A stretch of 64,000 bases of DNA, from assembly GCA_965277355.1 (NCBI GenBank), contig CBDICN010000002.1, positions 310,001-374,000 on the forward strand. Direction: 5' to 3'. This document shows positions 1 to 7,940 of the stretch, one piece after another. The notes beneath the pieces were generated by a model that searched no databases, was not told the DNA's origin, and was given only the letters and a program-made list of their open reading frames with translations. How positions within the stretch are numbered: the stretch's first letter is position 1; each line of letters starts with the position of its first letter. The position numbers and the translations under genes were made by a program. The DNA comes from RH-AL1 sp965277355 (GTDB taxonomy: Bacteria; Pseudomonadota; Alphaproteobacteria; Rhizobiales; Beijerinckiaceae).

Positions 1-643
1 CGAGCGCCCGCGCCTCGTGCGGTACGCGCTCCTCCCGCGCGATCCTCGCGCCGGCCGGTGCCAGTCGCTCCTCCAGCACGCGTAGGGTCTTGGTCACGGT
101 CGCCGGCTTCAAGGCGGGCAGCAGGGTCGAGATCACGCCGACCCGCATCGGCAGGAACGGCGCCACCGAAACGGCGGGCTTCGCGACGGCGCCGAGACTC
201 CGATCCAGGCTGTGCCTGGGAACGGCGAAGGGGATGATCTTCACGGTGGCGATCATCTCGCCGACAATCACTGGCCGGAACGGGTCGAGTGTCGCGACGG
301 TGATCGCCTCTTCCATCGCGTTGACGGCGTCGATCGCTGCCGCGTCGATAACGACGAGGCCGGACGATTCCGCCATAAGGTTGCAGCGACCGGTGAAAGG
401 GCGAGCGAGCCGGACGTTCGCCCCGACGATGCGCTCCGCGAGCCGCAGCGCGGCTGCGTTCTCCTCGACATCGTCGGTCTCGAGCCTGGCGGCGACGATC
501 GCCTCGATCCCGGCTGTCGCCAGCGCCGCGACATGCGCCCCGCTGATGCGTTCGCCCTTCCTGATGGCGACGCCGGGACCTTTCACCGAATGCGCGAGGA
601 TCGCGCCCTCGCCGGCGGCGACCGCGATCCGTCCGAATTTCAC
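1..643 (-). CDS. Molybdopterin-binding protein, probable molybdenum cofactor cytidylyl/NTP transferase (3' part outside window)
   Basis: About 214 N-terminal residues are visible; the gene runs off the left edge. The GTG start at 643 overlaps the TGA stop of the upstream XdhC gene (GTGA), which indicates translational coupling. The visible part reads as a MoeA/MogA-type molybdopterin-binding fold: it opens KFGRIAVAAGEGAILAHSV, has a conserved Asp-Asp in RLETDDVEEN near residue 55, and the stretch PMRVGVISTLLPALKP near 165-185. In rhizobial relatives this domain is followed by an NTP-transferase (MobA-like) domain, and the gene sits beside XdhC genes, as here. It probably finishes or loads the molybdenum cofactor for a xanthine-dehydrogenase or CO-dehydrogenase family enzyme. 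The second domain is inferred, not seen. Confidence 0.75.
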   Translation of the reverse strand, partial: MKFGRIAVAAGEGAILAHSVKGPGVAIRKGERISGAHVAALATAGIEAIVAARLETDDVEENAAALRLAERIVGANVRLARPFTGRCNLMAESSGLVVIDAAAIDAVNAMEEAITVATLDPFRPVIVGEMIATVKIIPFAVPRHSLDRSLGAVAKPAVSVAPFLPMRVGVISTLLPALKPATVTKTLRVLEERLAPAGARIAREERVPHEARAL

Positions 644-1371
644 GCAGCCGCCCCGGCCGGCCGCACGCCCGCGCCGGGCGCGTCAGTGCGCAACGGCTTC
701 TTGCGCTTGGCGGCGATGACCTCGCCGAGAATCGACACCGCGATCTCGGCCGGGCTCACCGCGCCGATGTCGAGGCCGATCGGCGCGTGAATGCGGGCGA
801 AATCCTCATCGGCGAAGCCGTGCTCGCGCATCCGCTCGAGCCGGCGGCCGTGCGTCTTCCGCGAGCCGAGCGCGCCGATGTAGAAGCACCGCGCCCGCAA
901 GGCGGCGATCAGCGCCTGGTCGTCGATCTTCGGATCGTGGGTCAGCAGAGCCACCGCGGTGAAGGCATCGAGCCCCAGGCCCGGCAGCACGTCGTCCGGC
1001 CATTCCGCCAGGACGGCGACATCCGGAAAGCGCTCCGGCGTGGCGAAGGCGGTGCGCGGATCGACGATCGTGACGTCGAGATCGGCGAGCGCGGCCATCG
1101 TCGCCAAGGACTGCGAAATATGCACGGCGCCGATCGCGAGAAGGCGGACGGGCGGCACCTGCACGGCCACGAAGAGATCGCGGCCTTCGTGCTGGACGAG
1201 CGCGCTCTTGCCGAGGCGCATGCGCTCGGCGAGCACGTCGCCGAGCGGGTCCCCGTCGATCGCCGCCCCCGCGACGACGCGCTGCGCGCCGTCGGCGACA
1301 TCGGTCACGAGCGCGATCGGCTGGCGGGCGGCCCGCGCTTCGTTGAGCAAGATGAGATGATCGAGCCGCAC
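640..1371 (-). CDS. XdhC-family protein, Rossmann (C-terminal) half
   Basis: 243 residues matching the C-terminal half of XdhC/CoxI maturation factors, which bind molybdopterin and help insert sulfurated cofactor into xanthine-dehydrogenase family enzymes. The hallmark block near residues 190-225 is present: IGALGSRKTHGRR followed by APIGLDIGA and SPAEIAVSI. The N-terminal CoxI half is a separate gene (1374-1697) two bases upstream, so XdhC is split over two polypeptides here, an arrangement common in rhizobia. The stop overlaps the GTG of the molybdopterin-binding gene. No molybdenum hydroxylase structural gene lies in the window, so the client enzyme is unknown. Confidence 0.88.
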   Translation of the reverse strand: MRLDHLILLNEARAARQPIALVTDVADGAQRVVAGAAIDGDPLGDVLAERMRLGKSALVQHEGRDLFVAVQVPPVRLLAIGAVHISQSLATMAALADLDVTIVDPRTAFATPERFPDVAVLAEWPDDVLPGLGLDAFTAVALLTHDPKIDDQALIAALRARCFYIGALGSRKTHGRRLERMREHGFADEDFARIHAPIGLDIGAVSPAEIAVSILGEVIAAKRKKPLRTDAPGAGVRPAGAAA

Positions 1372-1373
1372 CG

Positions 1374-1697
1374 CTAATCAAGCCGCTCGATGTAGACCTT
1401 GATGCGGCCGCCGCAGGAGAGCCCACGCCGCCAGGCGGTATCGTCGGCAACGCCGAACTCGAGGAGCCGCGGCGTCCCGCCGGCGATCACGTCCATGGCC
1501 TCGACGACCACGTCGCCTTCGACGCAGCCGCCCGAGACCGAGCCGAGGAATTGGCCCTCGCCGTCGATGACGAGGTGGCTGCCGACCGGGCGCGGCGCCG
1601 AGCCCCAGGTGTCGATGACGGTTGCGATCGCGACCGAGCGACCAGCCTCTCTCCAGGCCTGCGCCTGGTGCAGGATATCGTCGTCCGACGCGAGCAT
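1374..1697 (-). CDS. XdhC/CoxI-family protein, N-terminal half
   Basis: 107 residues corresponding to the XdhC_CoxI N-terminal domain. The two diagnostic motifs are visible: GSVSGGCVEG near residues 51-60 and LSCGG near 93-97, whose cysteines are conserved in the family. It starts a three-gene unit (this gene, the Rossmann half, the molybdopterin-binding protein), separated from the next gene by two bases, so co-transcription is almost certain. The role is maturation of a molybdenum hydroxylase. The protein is full length for a split XdhC; whether the two halves form a complex is inference. Confidence 0.88.
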   Translation of the reverse strand: MLASDDDILHQAQAWREAGRSVAIATVIDTWGSAPRPVGSHLVIDGEGQFLGSVSGGCVEGDVVVEAMDVIAGGTPRLLEFGVADDTAWRRGLSCGGRIKVYIERLD

Positions 1698-1794
1698 GGC
1701 TGACCTCCGATCCGTGTCCGCCGCACGTTATCGTCAGCCGCATATAGGGCGGCCCGATCCGGTTCGCCCGTGCGGCTGGCCAATCTACTTGGGC

Positions 1795-2124
1795 CTACTT
1801 CTGCCTGGCGACGATCTTGTCCTTGATGCCGTCGTAGACGGCTTTGGTCAGGATTTTCTTCTGGACGAGGTCGTCCTTGCCCTTGTAGGGGCGGCCCTTG
1901 ATGATGTCCTCGGCCCGCTTGTCGCCGACGCCCTTCAAGGCCATCAGCTGCTCCTTGCCGGCCGTGTTGATATCGAGCGGCGCGACCGCCGGGGCGGCGA
2001 CCTTCGCAGACGCGGTGCCGGACTTCGCCGCAGAGCCGACGGCCGGCGACTGGGCGAAAGCCGGAGCGCAAGCGAGGGCGCCCGCGAGGCAGGCGCCCAG
2101 AATGGTTTTGGCGATCGTCATCAT
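1795..2124 (-). CDS. Secreted helix-hairpin-helix (ComEA-like) small protein
   Basis: 109 residues. The first about 25 residues form a clear signal peptide ending AFAQS, so the protein is exported to the periplasm. The C-terminal 60 residues carry the ComEA/HhH signature: DINTAGKEQL, then LKGVGDKRAEDIIKGRPY, then a second helical hairpin. ComEA-type domains bind double-stranded DNA non-specifically, but many short alphaproteobacterial versions have no proven function. A GAGGA ribosome-binding site lies 9 bases before the ATG-ATG start. It is a single gene with 97 bases to the XdhC cluster; no other competence gene is adjacent. Confidence 0.8.
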   Translation of the reverse strand: MMTIAKTILGACLAGALACAPAFAQSPAVGSAAKSGTASAKVAAPAVAPLDINTAGKEQLMALKGVGDKRAEDIIKGRPYKGKDDLVQKKILTKAVYDGIKDKIVARQK

Positions 2125-2274
2125 GATGGATGGTCCTCACACGACCGCCAGCGGCGGCAAATGAGGCTGTGCAAAAAAGCGCGGCGGCGTCAATATCGTG
2201 GGCCGTTCGGCGACATTGAGGGAGCGGACGACCGGCGTTCGGCCGTCCCTGGTGAGCCTCCGGCGGCGCGAGAA

Positions 2275-3144
2275 TCAGTGCGTCGCGGCGCCGGAGGGTG
2301 CAGGCGCGGGGTTCGATTGAGCGTTGCTCGTCGCCGCGCCGCTCTTCGGCGTCCCGACGATCTCGGCGACGTCGAAGCGGGCGCTGTCCTGCACTTTGCG
2401 CAGCAGTTGGCTCGCCTCGTAGTACTTGCCGCTATCGACGAGCTGCGCGGCCTGGTGGACGTCGGTGACGGTCTGGTTCACCGGCACGACCGCCAGCACG
2501 ATGCCGAGGTCGACGTCAGCGAGCTTGAGCTTGTCGAGCGCGCCCTGGCGGTCGCCCTTAGCCAGGCTCTTGTTGGCGTCCGCGACGGCGGCGGCCTTGG
2601 TCGGATTGGCGCTGAAGTCGTCGGTGATCGAGATCTCGCCGTCGACGGGCAGCCAGGCGACCGGCGTCTTCATGTCTGCCGTCGGAGCGTTGCCGCTGTT
2701 CGCCGCTTGGGTGTTCGAGGCGCTCGAGCTCCCGGCATTGTTCTGGGCGGCGACGGCGGACTGCCCGCTGGCGGCGCCCTTGATCGCGCTTGTGCCGGAC
2801 GCGGACGCATCGGCGCCTTGCGGGGACTTCAAGTCGGCTTCCGCCTTGGTGAAGACGGTATCGTCCGTCTTCGCCTTGCCGAAAGAGGTATCGGCTGCGC
2901 CGACGTATGTCTTGGCGTCGTCGGTGCGGCCGTCGAAGATCGCGAGGCGGGCGAGCGCGAGATCCTGGAAAGCGCGAGAGCCGTCCTTGGACAGGCGGGT
3001 GAAATCCTTTTCAGCCGTCTGCTGCCGCGCCGTCTGCTGGGCGTGCCGCGGGGGCGGCGAGGTCGGGCTTTGCGCGAACGCCGCGCCGCTGGTGAGCGCC
3101 GTGGACATCGTCAGCACGGCGACAAGGGTTTTCGTCTTGATCAT
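2275..3144 (-). CDS. YfdX-family periplasmic protein
   Basis: 289 residues from the ATG at 3144, chosen because AAGGAGA lies 8 bases upstream; an in-frame ATG at 3177 has no such site. The protein opens with a signal peptide (IKTKTLVAVLTMS to AAFAQ). It has the YfdX pattern: an Ala/Arg-rich helical region with DGSRAFQDLALARLAIFDGR near 45-65 and repeated predicted helices ending with the KYYEASQLLRKVQD region. A Ser/Ala/Asn low-complexity linker interrupts the middle (about 110-160). YfdX proteins are stress or acid-related and poorly understood. It is divergent from fbp with a 260-bp shared upstream region. Confidence 0.78.
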   Translation of the reverse strand: MIKTKTLVAVLTMSTALTSGAAFAQSPTSPPPRHAQQTARQQTAEKDFTRLSKDGSRAFQDLALARLAIFDGRTDDAKTYVGAADTSFGKAKTDDTVFTKAEADLKSPQGADASASGTSAIKGAASGQSAVAAQNNAGSSSASNTQAANSGNAPTADMKTPVAWLPVDGEISITDDFSANPTKAAAVADANKSLAKGDRQGALDKLKLADVDLGIVLAVVPVNQTVTDVHQAAQLVDSGKYYEASQLLRKVQDSARFDVAEIVGTPKSGAATSNAQSNPAPAPSGAATH

Positions 3145-3404
3145 CGAACCATCTCCTTGGATGAACCGGCGACTCATCCCATTTTGCGAGGCGTCGTATT
3201 CGTCTCGCTAATCACGCCGTCGCGACCGCCGTTGCGTTAAATTGGGTCCATGTTGATGCTGCGTGGATGCAGGCTCTTGCCGGCGCCAGGGGCACCTTGT
3301 GCAGCAGTGCGACAGGCGGCTCGCGGGGCTTGCCTTCAGCGTTCTTGCAAGCCACCCTCGATTTGAAGATCGAGAAGTGGAACGCCGACGAGGAACGAGC
3401 CGAG

Positions 3405-4493
3405 ATGTTTGATGTGACGACGGGCGCAAGGCCGGACAGCCTCGAGGCCACGCTCGCCTCCGCCGTAGCGACAGACCCGCGGCTCGGACCGGTGGCCGAG
3501 ACGATGAACGCGATCGCGCATGCGGCGGCGCGCGTCGCCCGCGAGATCGCGCTGGGACCGCTGTCGTCCGAAGCGATGCCGGAAGGCGGCTCCCGCAATT
3601 CCGATGGCGACGTCCAGAAGACGCTCGACCTTCTCACCGACAGGCTGTTCACGGAAACGCTCGAGCAGGCGCCGGTCGCGGCCCTCGTTTCGGAGGAACT
3701 CGCCGAGGCCAAGAGCCTCAAGCCCGGCGCGCCGCTCGTCGTCGCGATGGATCCGCTCGACGGTTCGTCGAACATCGATGCCAACGTCTCGATCGGTACG
3801 ATCGTCTCCATCCTGCCGGCGATCGCCGGCGCGTCCGGCGCCGCCCATTTCATGCAGCCCGGCTCGAACCAGCTCGGCGCGGGCTTCGTCGTCTACGGCC
3901 CGCAGACGATCTTCGTGCTATCGATCGGCGGCCCCACCGACGCCTTCATCCTCGATCCGCGCGCCGGCACATTCATCAAGCTTGCAAGGTCGTTGCAGAT
4001 CGCGGCCGACTCGCACGAGTTCGCTATCAACGCCTCGAACTATCGGCACTGGGATCCCGCGGTGCGCGCCTATATCGACGATTGCCTGCAAGGCGAGGAA
4101 GGCCGCCACGCCCGCAATTACAACATGCGCTGGATCGCCTCGATGGTCGCCGACGCCTTCCGCATCTTCACGCGCGGCGGCGTGTTCCTCTATCCGAGCG
4201 ACCAGCGCCAGGGCTATCAGGCCGGGCGTCTGCGCTTGCTCTACGAGGTGAGCCCGCTCGCCTACCTCGTCGAGCATGCCGGCGGCAAAGCGACCGACGG
4301 GCAGCGCCGCATCCTCGACATCGTGGCGAGCGACATCCATCAGCGCTCGCCGCTCGTTTTCGGCTCGGCGCAGGTCGTCGACACCATCGCCGCCTACCAC
4401 ACCGATCCGAGGCTCGCGGCCAGCGCCGCGCTGCCGTTCCGCTCGCGCGGCCTGATGCTCGACCAGGACGACGACAGCGATCCGGCCCTCTGA
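3405..4493 (+). CDS. fbp: Class I fructose-1,6-bisphosphatase
   Basis: 362 residues from the ATG at 3405; an open frame continues upstream to 3267, but family length and an AGGAA site about 9 bases before 3405 favour this start. It hydrolyses fructose 1,6-bisphosphate to fructose 6-phosphate in gluconeogenesis or the Calvin cycle. The metal/substrate motif DPLDGSSNID begins near residue 116 and the sugar-binding RLRLLYE near 275-281, followed by EHAGGKATDG. The next gene, nine bases on, is a cbbY-type phosphatase, which points to a Calvin-cycle role (cbbF), although no RuBisCO or phosphoribulokinase gene is in view. All the catalytic motifs are intact. Confidence 0.95.
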   Translation: MFDVTTGARPDSLEATLASAVATDPRLGPVAETMNAIAHAAARVAREIALGPLSSEAMPEGGSRNSDGDVQKTLDLLTDRLFTETLEQAPVAALVSEELAEAKSLKPGAPLVVAMDPLDGSSNIDANVSIGTIVSILPAIAGASGAAHFMQPGSNQLGAGFVVYGPQTIFVLSIGGPTDAFILDPRAGTFIKLARSLQIAADSHEFAINASNYRHWDPAVRAYIDDCLQGEEGRHARNYNMRWIASMVADAFRIFTRGGVFLYPSDQRQGYQAGRLRLLYEVSPLAYLVEHAGGKATDGQRRILDIVASDIHQRSPLVFGSAQVVDTIAAYHTDPRLAASAALPFRSRGLMLDQDDDSDPAL

Positions 4494-4502
4494 GGAGCGT
4501 CG

Positions 4503-5252
4503 GTGAAGCTCAAGGCAATCCTCTTCGACGTCGACGGTACCCTCGCCGAGACCGAGGAGCTTCACCGCCAGTCGTTCAACATGAGCTTCGAGCAGCACAA
4601 GCTCGATTGGCACTGGGACCCCGAGCTCTACGCCAAGCTCCTGCAGACGACCGGCGGCAAGGAGCGGATCGTCCACTACGTCACCGCCTACAAGCCCGAC
4701 CAGAGAGCGGTGCTCGACGGTCTGGCCGCGATGCATCGCACCAAGACGAAAAGCTATCTCGACCTTCTCGCCAAGGGCGCGCTGTCGTTGCGGCCGGGCG
4801 TCGAGCGCCTCATCGACGAGGCGCGAGACCGCGGTGTGAGGCTCGCGATCGCGACGACGTCGGCGCCGGAGAACGTCCTCGCCCTGTTGCGCTCGACGCT
4901 CGGCGCGGACAGCCCGAGCTGGTTCGTGATCGCCGCCGGCGACATGGTCGAGGCGAAGAAGCCCGATCCGGCGGTCTACCTGAAAGCCTTGGAGGCGCTC
5001 GCCGTCGAGCCGGGCGGCGCGATCGCTTTCGAGGATTCCTACAACGGATTGCGCGCGGCGCTCGCCGCAGGCCTGAGGGTCGTGGCGACGCCGAGCCTCT
5101 ATCTCGCCGGTGAGGACTTCGCCGGCGCCACCGCCGTCGTGAGTCACCTGGGAGAGCCCGACCGGCCGTCCAGCCTTATCGCCGGTGCGGCTTTTCCGCA
5201 CCCGTTGGTCGATATCGACGGGCTGGAGGCGCTGCTGAGCGCCAAGATTTGA
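4503..5252 (+). CDS. cbbY: CbbY-type HAD phosphatase
   Basis: 249 residues, GTG start with GAGGAG six bases upstream. HAD motif I is at residues 8-13 (FDVDGT, nucleophile Asp9 and Asp11), motif II is in IATTSAP, the lysine in KKPDPAVYL, and motif IV in FEDSYNGLRAA. The cap domain and length match CbbY. Characterised CbbY proteins dephosphorylate xylulose 1,5-bisphosphate, an inhibitory RuBisCO by-product. It sits 9 bases after fbp in one transcription unit, supporting a carbon-fixation role. A generic sugar phosphatase cannot be fully excluded without the rest of the cbb operon. Confidence 0.88.
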   Translation: MKLKAILFDVDGTLAETEELHRQSFNMSFEQHKLDWHWDPELYAKLLQTTGGKERIVHYVTAYKPDQRAVLDGLAAMHRTKTKSYLDLLAKGALSLRPGVERLIDEARDRGVRLAIATTSAPENVLALLRSTLGADSPSWFVIAAGDMVEAKKPDPAVYLKALEALAVEPGGAIAFEDSYNGLRAALAAGLRVVATPSLYLAGEDFAGATAVVSHLGEPDRPSSLIAGAAFPHPLVDIDGLEALLSAKI

Positions 5253-5306
5253 TAGCCTCTCGTGGAGAGTCGTATCAAACCACGAGTTTGCTTCTCCGTG
5301 CCTTCG

Positions 5307-5816
5307 TCAGCGGGTCGCCGCGGGCGGACCTTTGGCATCCATGTCGTGACCCGGACCCATGTCCTGCATCGGACCACCGGCACCGGCCGCCTCGACCGAC
5401 ACCTGCGTCTCGACCTTGCCCGCCTTCTCGAAGGTCAACGTCAGCGGGAACGTCTCGCCTTTGGCGAGCGGCCGCGTCAGCCCCATCAGCATGATGTGAT
5501 AGCCGCCCGGCGCCAGCATAAGCGGTCCGGACGACGACACCGGCAAACTGTCGACCGGTCGCATGCCGAAGACGGCGCCGGTCTTCACGGTTTGATGGAC
5601 CTTGGCAGTTGTCGCTACGGGGGTCGACACGCCGACGAGCTTGTCCGCGGCTCCCTTATCGACGATGGTGAGGTAGGCGGCGCCGGTCGTGGCCGACCCG
5701 GATGTCGCGCGGGACCAAGCCCCCACGACGGAGATGTCGGCGTCCGCGGCGAAGGCCGCCGATGCGGCGACCGCCAGGGTCACCGCGGTTAGAGATGCTG
5801 CGATCCTATTCTTCAT
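5307..5816 (-). CDS. Periplasmic PCu(A)C copper chaperone
   Basis: 169 residues with a signal peptide ending AAFAA. The copper-binding signature H-x10-M-x21-H-x-M is exact: His in KVHQ, Met in FGMR, then YHIM. The C-terminal tail is Met/His rich (MQDMGPGHDMD) and probably adds a further copper site. PCu(A)C proteins deliver Cu(I) to the CuA or CuB centre of cytochrome c oxidase in the periplasm, often together with a Sco protein; no sco gene is adjacent. It converges on cbbY and is followed upstream, 13 bases away, by a GST gene on the same strand. Confidence 0.92.
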   Translation of the reverse strand: MKNRIAASLTAVTLAVAASAAFAADADISVVGAWSRATSGSATTGAAYLTIVDKGAADKLVGVSTPVATTAKVHQTVKTGAVFGMRPVDSLPVSSSGPLMLAPGGYHIMLMGLTRPLAKGETFPLTLTFEKAGKVETQVSVEAAGAGGPMQDMGPGHDMDAKGPPAATR

Positions 5817-5829
5817 GGTCTCTCCTCGC

Positions 5830-6513
5830 TTAGGCCGCCTTCGGCTCGTTCTGCGGGAACATGTGCTTGCGCGCCTCGGCGTCCATCTCGCTCTTGAACG
5901 TGTGCGTTTTCGGTAACGCCACGGCGGCCATGGCGGCGGCCCGCGCCGAGATCTCGTCGATCAGGCGCTTGACGTTGGGCATCGCCTCGTCGGCGCCGTC
6001 GAGCACGCGCGGCAGCATGCGCGCCCAGCCCCACAGCGCCATGTCGACGATCGTGTAGGTCTCGCCGAGTATGTACTTTTGACGGGCGAGCCGCTCGTCG
6101 AGGATGTGGTACTGCCGCTCGACCTCGCGCTGGTAGCGGTTGTGCGCGTAGGGCATCGGTTCCGGCGAGTGATGCTTGAAGTGCACCGCCTGGCCCGAGT
6201 ACGGCCCGACGCCGGTGGCAACGAACATCAGCCACGACAGCAATTCGGCGCGACCGGCCGGCGTGTCCGGCGGCAGGAAACGCCCGGTCTTCTCGGCGAG
6301 ATAGAGCAGGATCGCATTGGAGTCGAATACCGCGACCCCGTCGTCCACGATCGCCGGCGCCTTAGCGTTGGGATTGATCGCGCGAAACTCCGCCTCGTGC
6401 TGTTCGCCCTTCAGCATGTCGATGGGGTGCGCCTGGTAGGGCAGTCCGGCCTCCTCGAGGAAGAGCGCGACCTTCATCGGGTTCGGACCGGAATTGTAGT
6501 AGAACTGGATCAT
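5830..6513 (-). CDS. Glutathione S-transferase family protein
   Basis: 227 residues with a GST N-terminal thioredoxin-like domain (residues 1-80: FYYNSGPNPMKVALFLEEAG, then AKAPAIVDDG and the glutathione-contacting FDSNAILLYLAE) and an all-helical C-terminal domain. The first-strand Ser/Asn-Ser residues are compatible with the bacterial Nu/YghU-like classes, whose members use glutathione for disulfide or detoxification chemistry; the substrate cannot be told. It precedes the copper chaperone gene by 13 bases on the same strand, so the two may be co-transcribed. Confidence 0.88.
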   Translation of the reverse strand: MIQFYYNSGPNPMKVALFLEEAGLPYQAHPIDMLKGEQHEAEFRAINPNAKAPAIVDDGVAVFDSNAILLYLAEKTGRFLPPDTPAGRAELLSWLMFVATGVGPYSGQAVHFKHHSPEPMPYAHNRYQREVERQYHILDERLARQKYILGETYTIVDMALWGWARMLPRVLDGADEAMPNVKRLIDEISARAAAMAAVALPKTHTFKSEMDAEARKHMFPQNEPKAA

Positions 6514-6619
6514 GGCAACCTCGCTGCGTCACGCCACAAAGATCGCGCGGCGTGCAGGGTCGACAAGGGCAGCTTGACCGCGAGCCGCGAGAGGCATGCG
6601 GCGAGCGCGGCGAAGGACG

Positions 6620-7399
6620 ATGCGAGTGACGACCGAAGACCTGCTCGTGACCCGGCAAGACGGAGTGGTCACCGCCACCTTCAATCGTCCGCGCGCCCGC
6701 AACGCGCTCACCTACGCGATGTACGACGGCCTCGCCTCGCTCTGCGCCGCCATCGATGCCGATCACGAGACGCGGGCGCTGATCGTCACCGGCGCCGGGA
6801 GCGATGCCTTCGCCGCTGGGACCGACATCGCGCAGTTCCGCGACCTGACGACGGCCGAACACTCGCTCGCCTACGAGGCCCGCATCGAGGTGGTGCTTAG
6901 CGCGCTGGAGCGCTGTCGCGTGCCGACGATCGCGGCGATCGCGGGAGCCTGTACCGGCGGAGGCGCCGCCATCGCCGGCTGCTGCGACCTGCGCATCGGC
7001 GCGGCGAACCTGCGCTACGGCTTCCCGATCGCCCGCACGCTCGGCAACTGCCTGTCGGCGGCCAACTTGGCACGGCTCGTCGCGCTGCTGGGCGAGGCGC
7101 GTGTCAAGGAGATGATCTTCACCGCCCGCCTCATCGAGGCGGACGAGGCGCGCGCGATCGGGCTCGTCGGCGAGGTGGCGCCGATCGACGACCTCGCCGC
7201 GCGGGCGGCGTCGCTGGCCGCTCACGTCGCCGCGCTCGCGCCGCTGACGCTGCGCGCGACCAAGCAGGCGCTGCTGCGGCTGCGGCCGCCGGTGACACCT
7301 GCCGACGACCTCGTGCTGCATTGCTATCTCAGCCGCGACTTTCGCGAGGGCGTGGAGGCCTTCGGCGAGAAGCGCCGTCCGAACTGGCAGGGCGTTTGA
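6620..7399 (+). CDS. Enoyl-CoA hydratase/isomerase family protein
   Basis: 259 residues from the ATG at 6620, preceded by GAAGGA; an open frame extends upstream to 6596 but adds only an arginine-rich tag. Crotonase fold: NRPRARNAL near 20, the oxyanion-hole segment GSDAFAAGTDIAQF near 55-70 and GACTGGGAAIAGCCDLRI near 105-120. The Glu residues typical of hydratases are not clearly in the usual places, so the protein may be an isomerase or a non-canonical hydratase. It is divergent from the GST gene. The substrate is unknown. Confidence 0.85.
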   Translation: MRVTTEDLLVTRQDGVVTATFNRPRARNALTYAMYDGLASLCAAIDADHETRALIVTGAGSDAFAAGTDIAQFRDLTTAEHSLAYEARIEVVLSALERCRVPTIAAIAGACTGGGAAIAGCCDLRIGAANLRYGFPIARTLGNCLSAANLARLVALLGEARVKEMIFTARLIEADEARAIGLVGEVAPIDDLAARAASLAAHVAALAPLTLRATKQALLRLRPPVTPADDLVLHCYLSRDFREGVEAFGEKRRPNWQGV

Positions 7400-7553
7400 G
7401 GGCGACGACGAGGTCAGTGGCGCCGCGGTGACCGCGGCGCTCGGCATCCGGAGCGCCGCCCGCAACGACTTTCCTATACGGCGGCTCGCGTTCCGGCCTC
7501 GAAAAGCTATGCCCTTTCCGCGACCTTCTTCTACGTCAAAGGAGAGGATCGTG

Positions 7554-7847
7554 ATGGAGACTGCGGTTGATTGCGCGACGGACGACGACGCCTGTCTCGA
7601 CTTCCTGATCGGTCATGACCGACAGGGGAGCTGGTTCGTCGTCGAGACGCATGGTCTAGCCGGCGGCTACTTCCGCTCCGAGCTCGACGCGTTCAAGTTC
7701 GTCCTCGCTGACTTCCGCTGCCGTCCTAAGCGCATCGAAGTCCTCGCCGACGCGGTCGAGCCCTTCGGCGGAACCTGCATCGAGGTCGCGAATCGCTGCC
7801 GCCGGCCAAGCCAACGGCGGGACAAAGCGGATCGGCCGGCCGGGTAA
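7554..7847 (+). CDS. Hypothetical small protein
   Basis: 97 residues from the ATG at 7554, chosen for the AGGAGAGG just upstream. No family recognised. The central part (about 15-60) looks like a compact alpha/beta domain: acidic start DDDACLDFLIGHDRQG, aromatic strand SWFVVETHG, then ELDAFKFVLADF; the tail is Arg/Pro rich. No signal peptide or membrane segment. It stands alone between the hydratase and the CYTH-CHAD gene. The good ribosome-binding site and normal codon pattern make it likely real. Confidence 0.6.
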   Translation: METAVDCATDDDACLDFLIGHDRQGSWFVVETHGLAGGYFRSELDAFKFVLADFRCRPKRIEVLADAVEPFGGTCIEVANRCRRPSQRRDKADRPAG

Positions 7848-7940
7848 AGCCTCGCGATTGCCATTTGCGATGCACGCCGGCCTTCCCATGATGTAGGGCG
7901 ATGTGACAATATCGTCATATATCCTGTGGAGAACCCTTCG

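Noticed and set aside
1399..3240. A 613-codon open frame on the plus strand
   Set aside because: It runs antisense to XdhC, the HhH protein and the YfdX protein and gives a meaningless Arg/Gly/Asp-rich translation.
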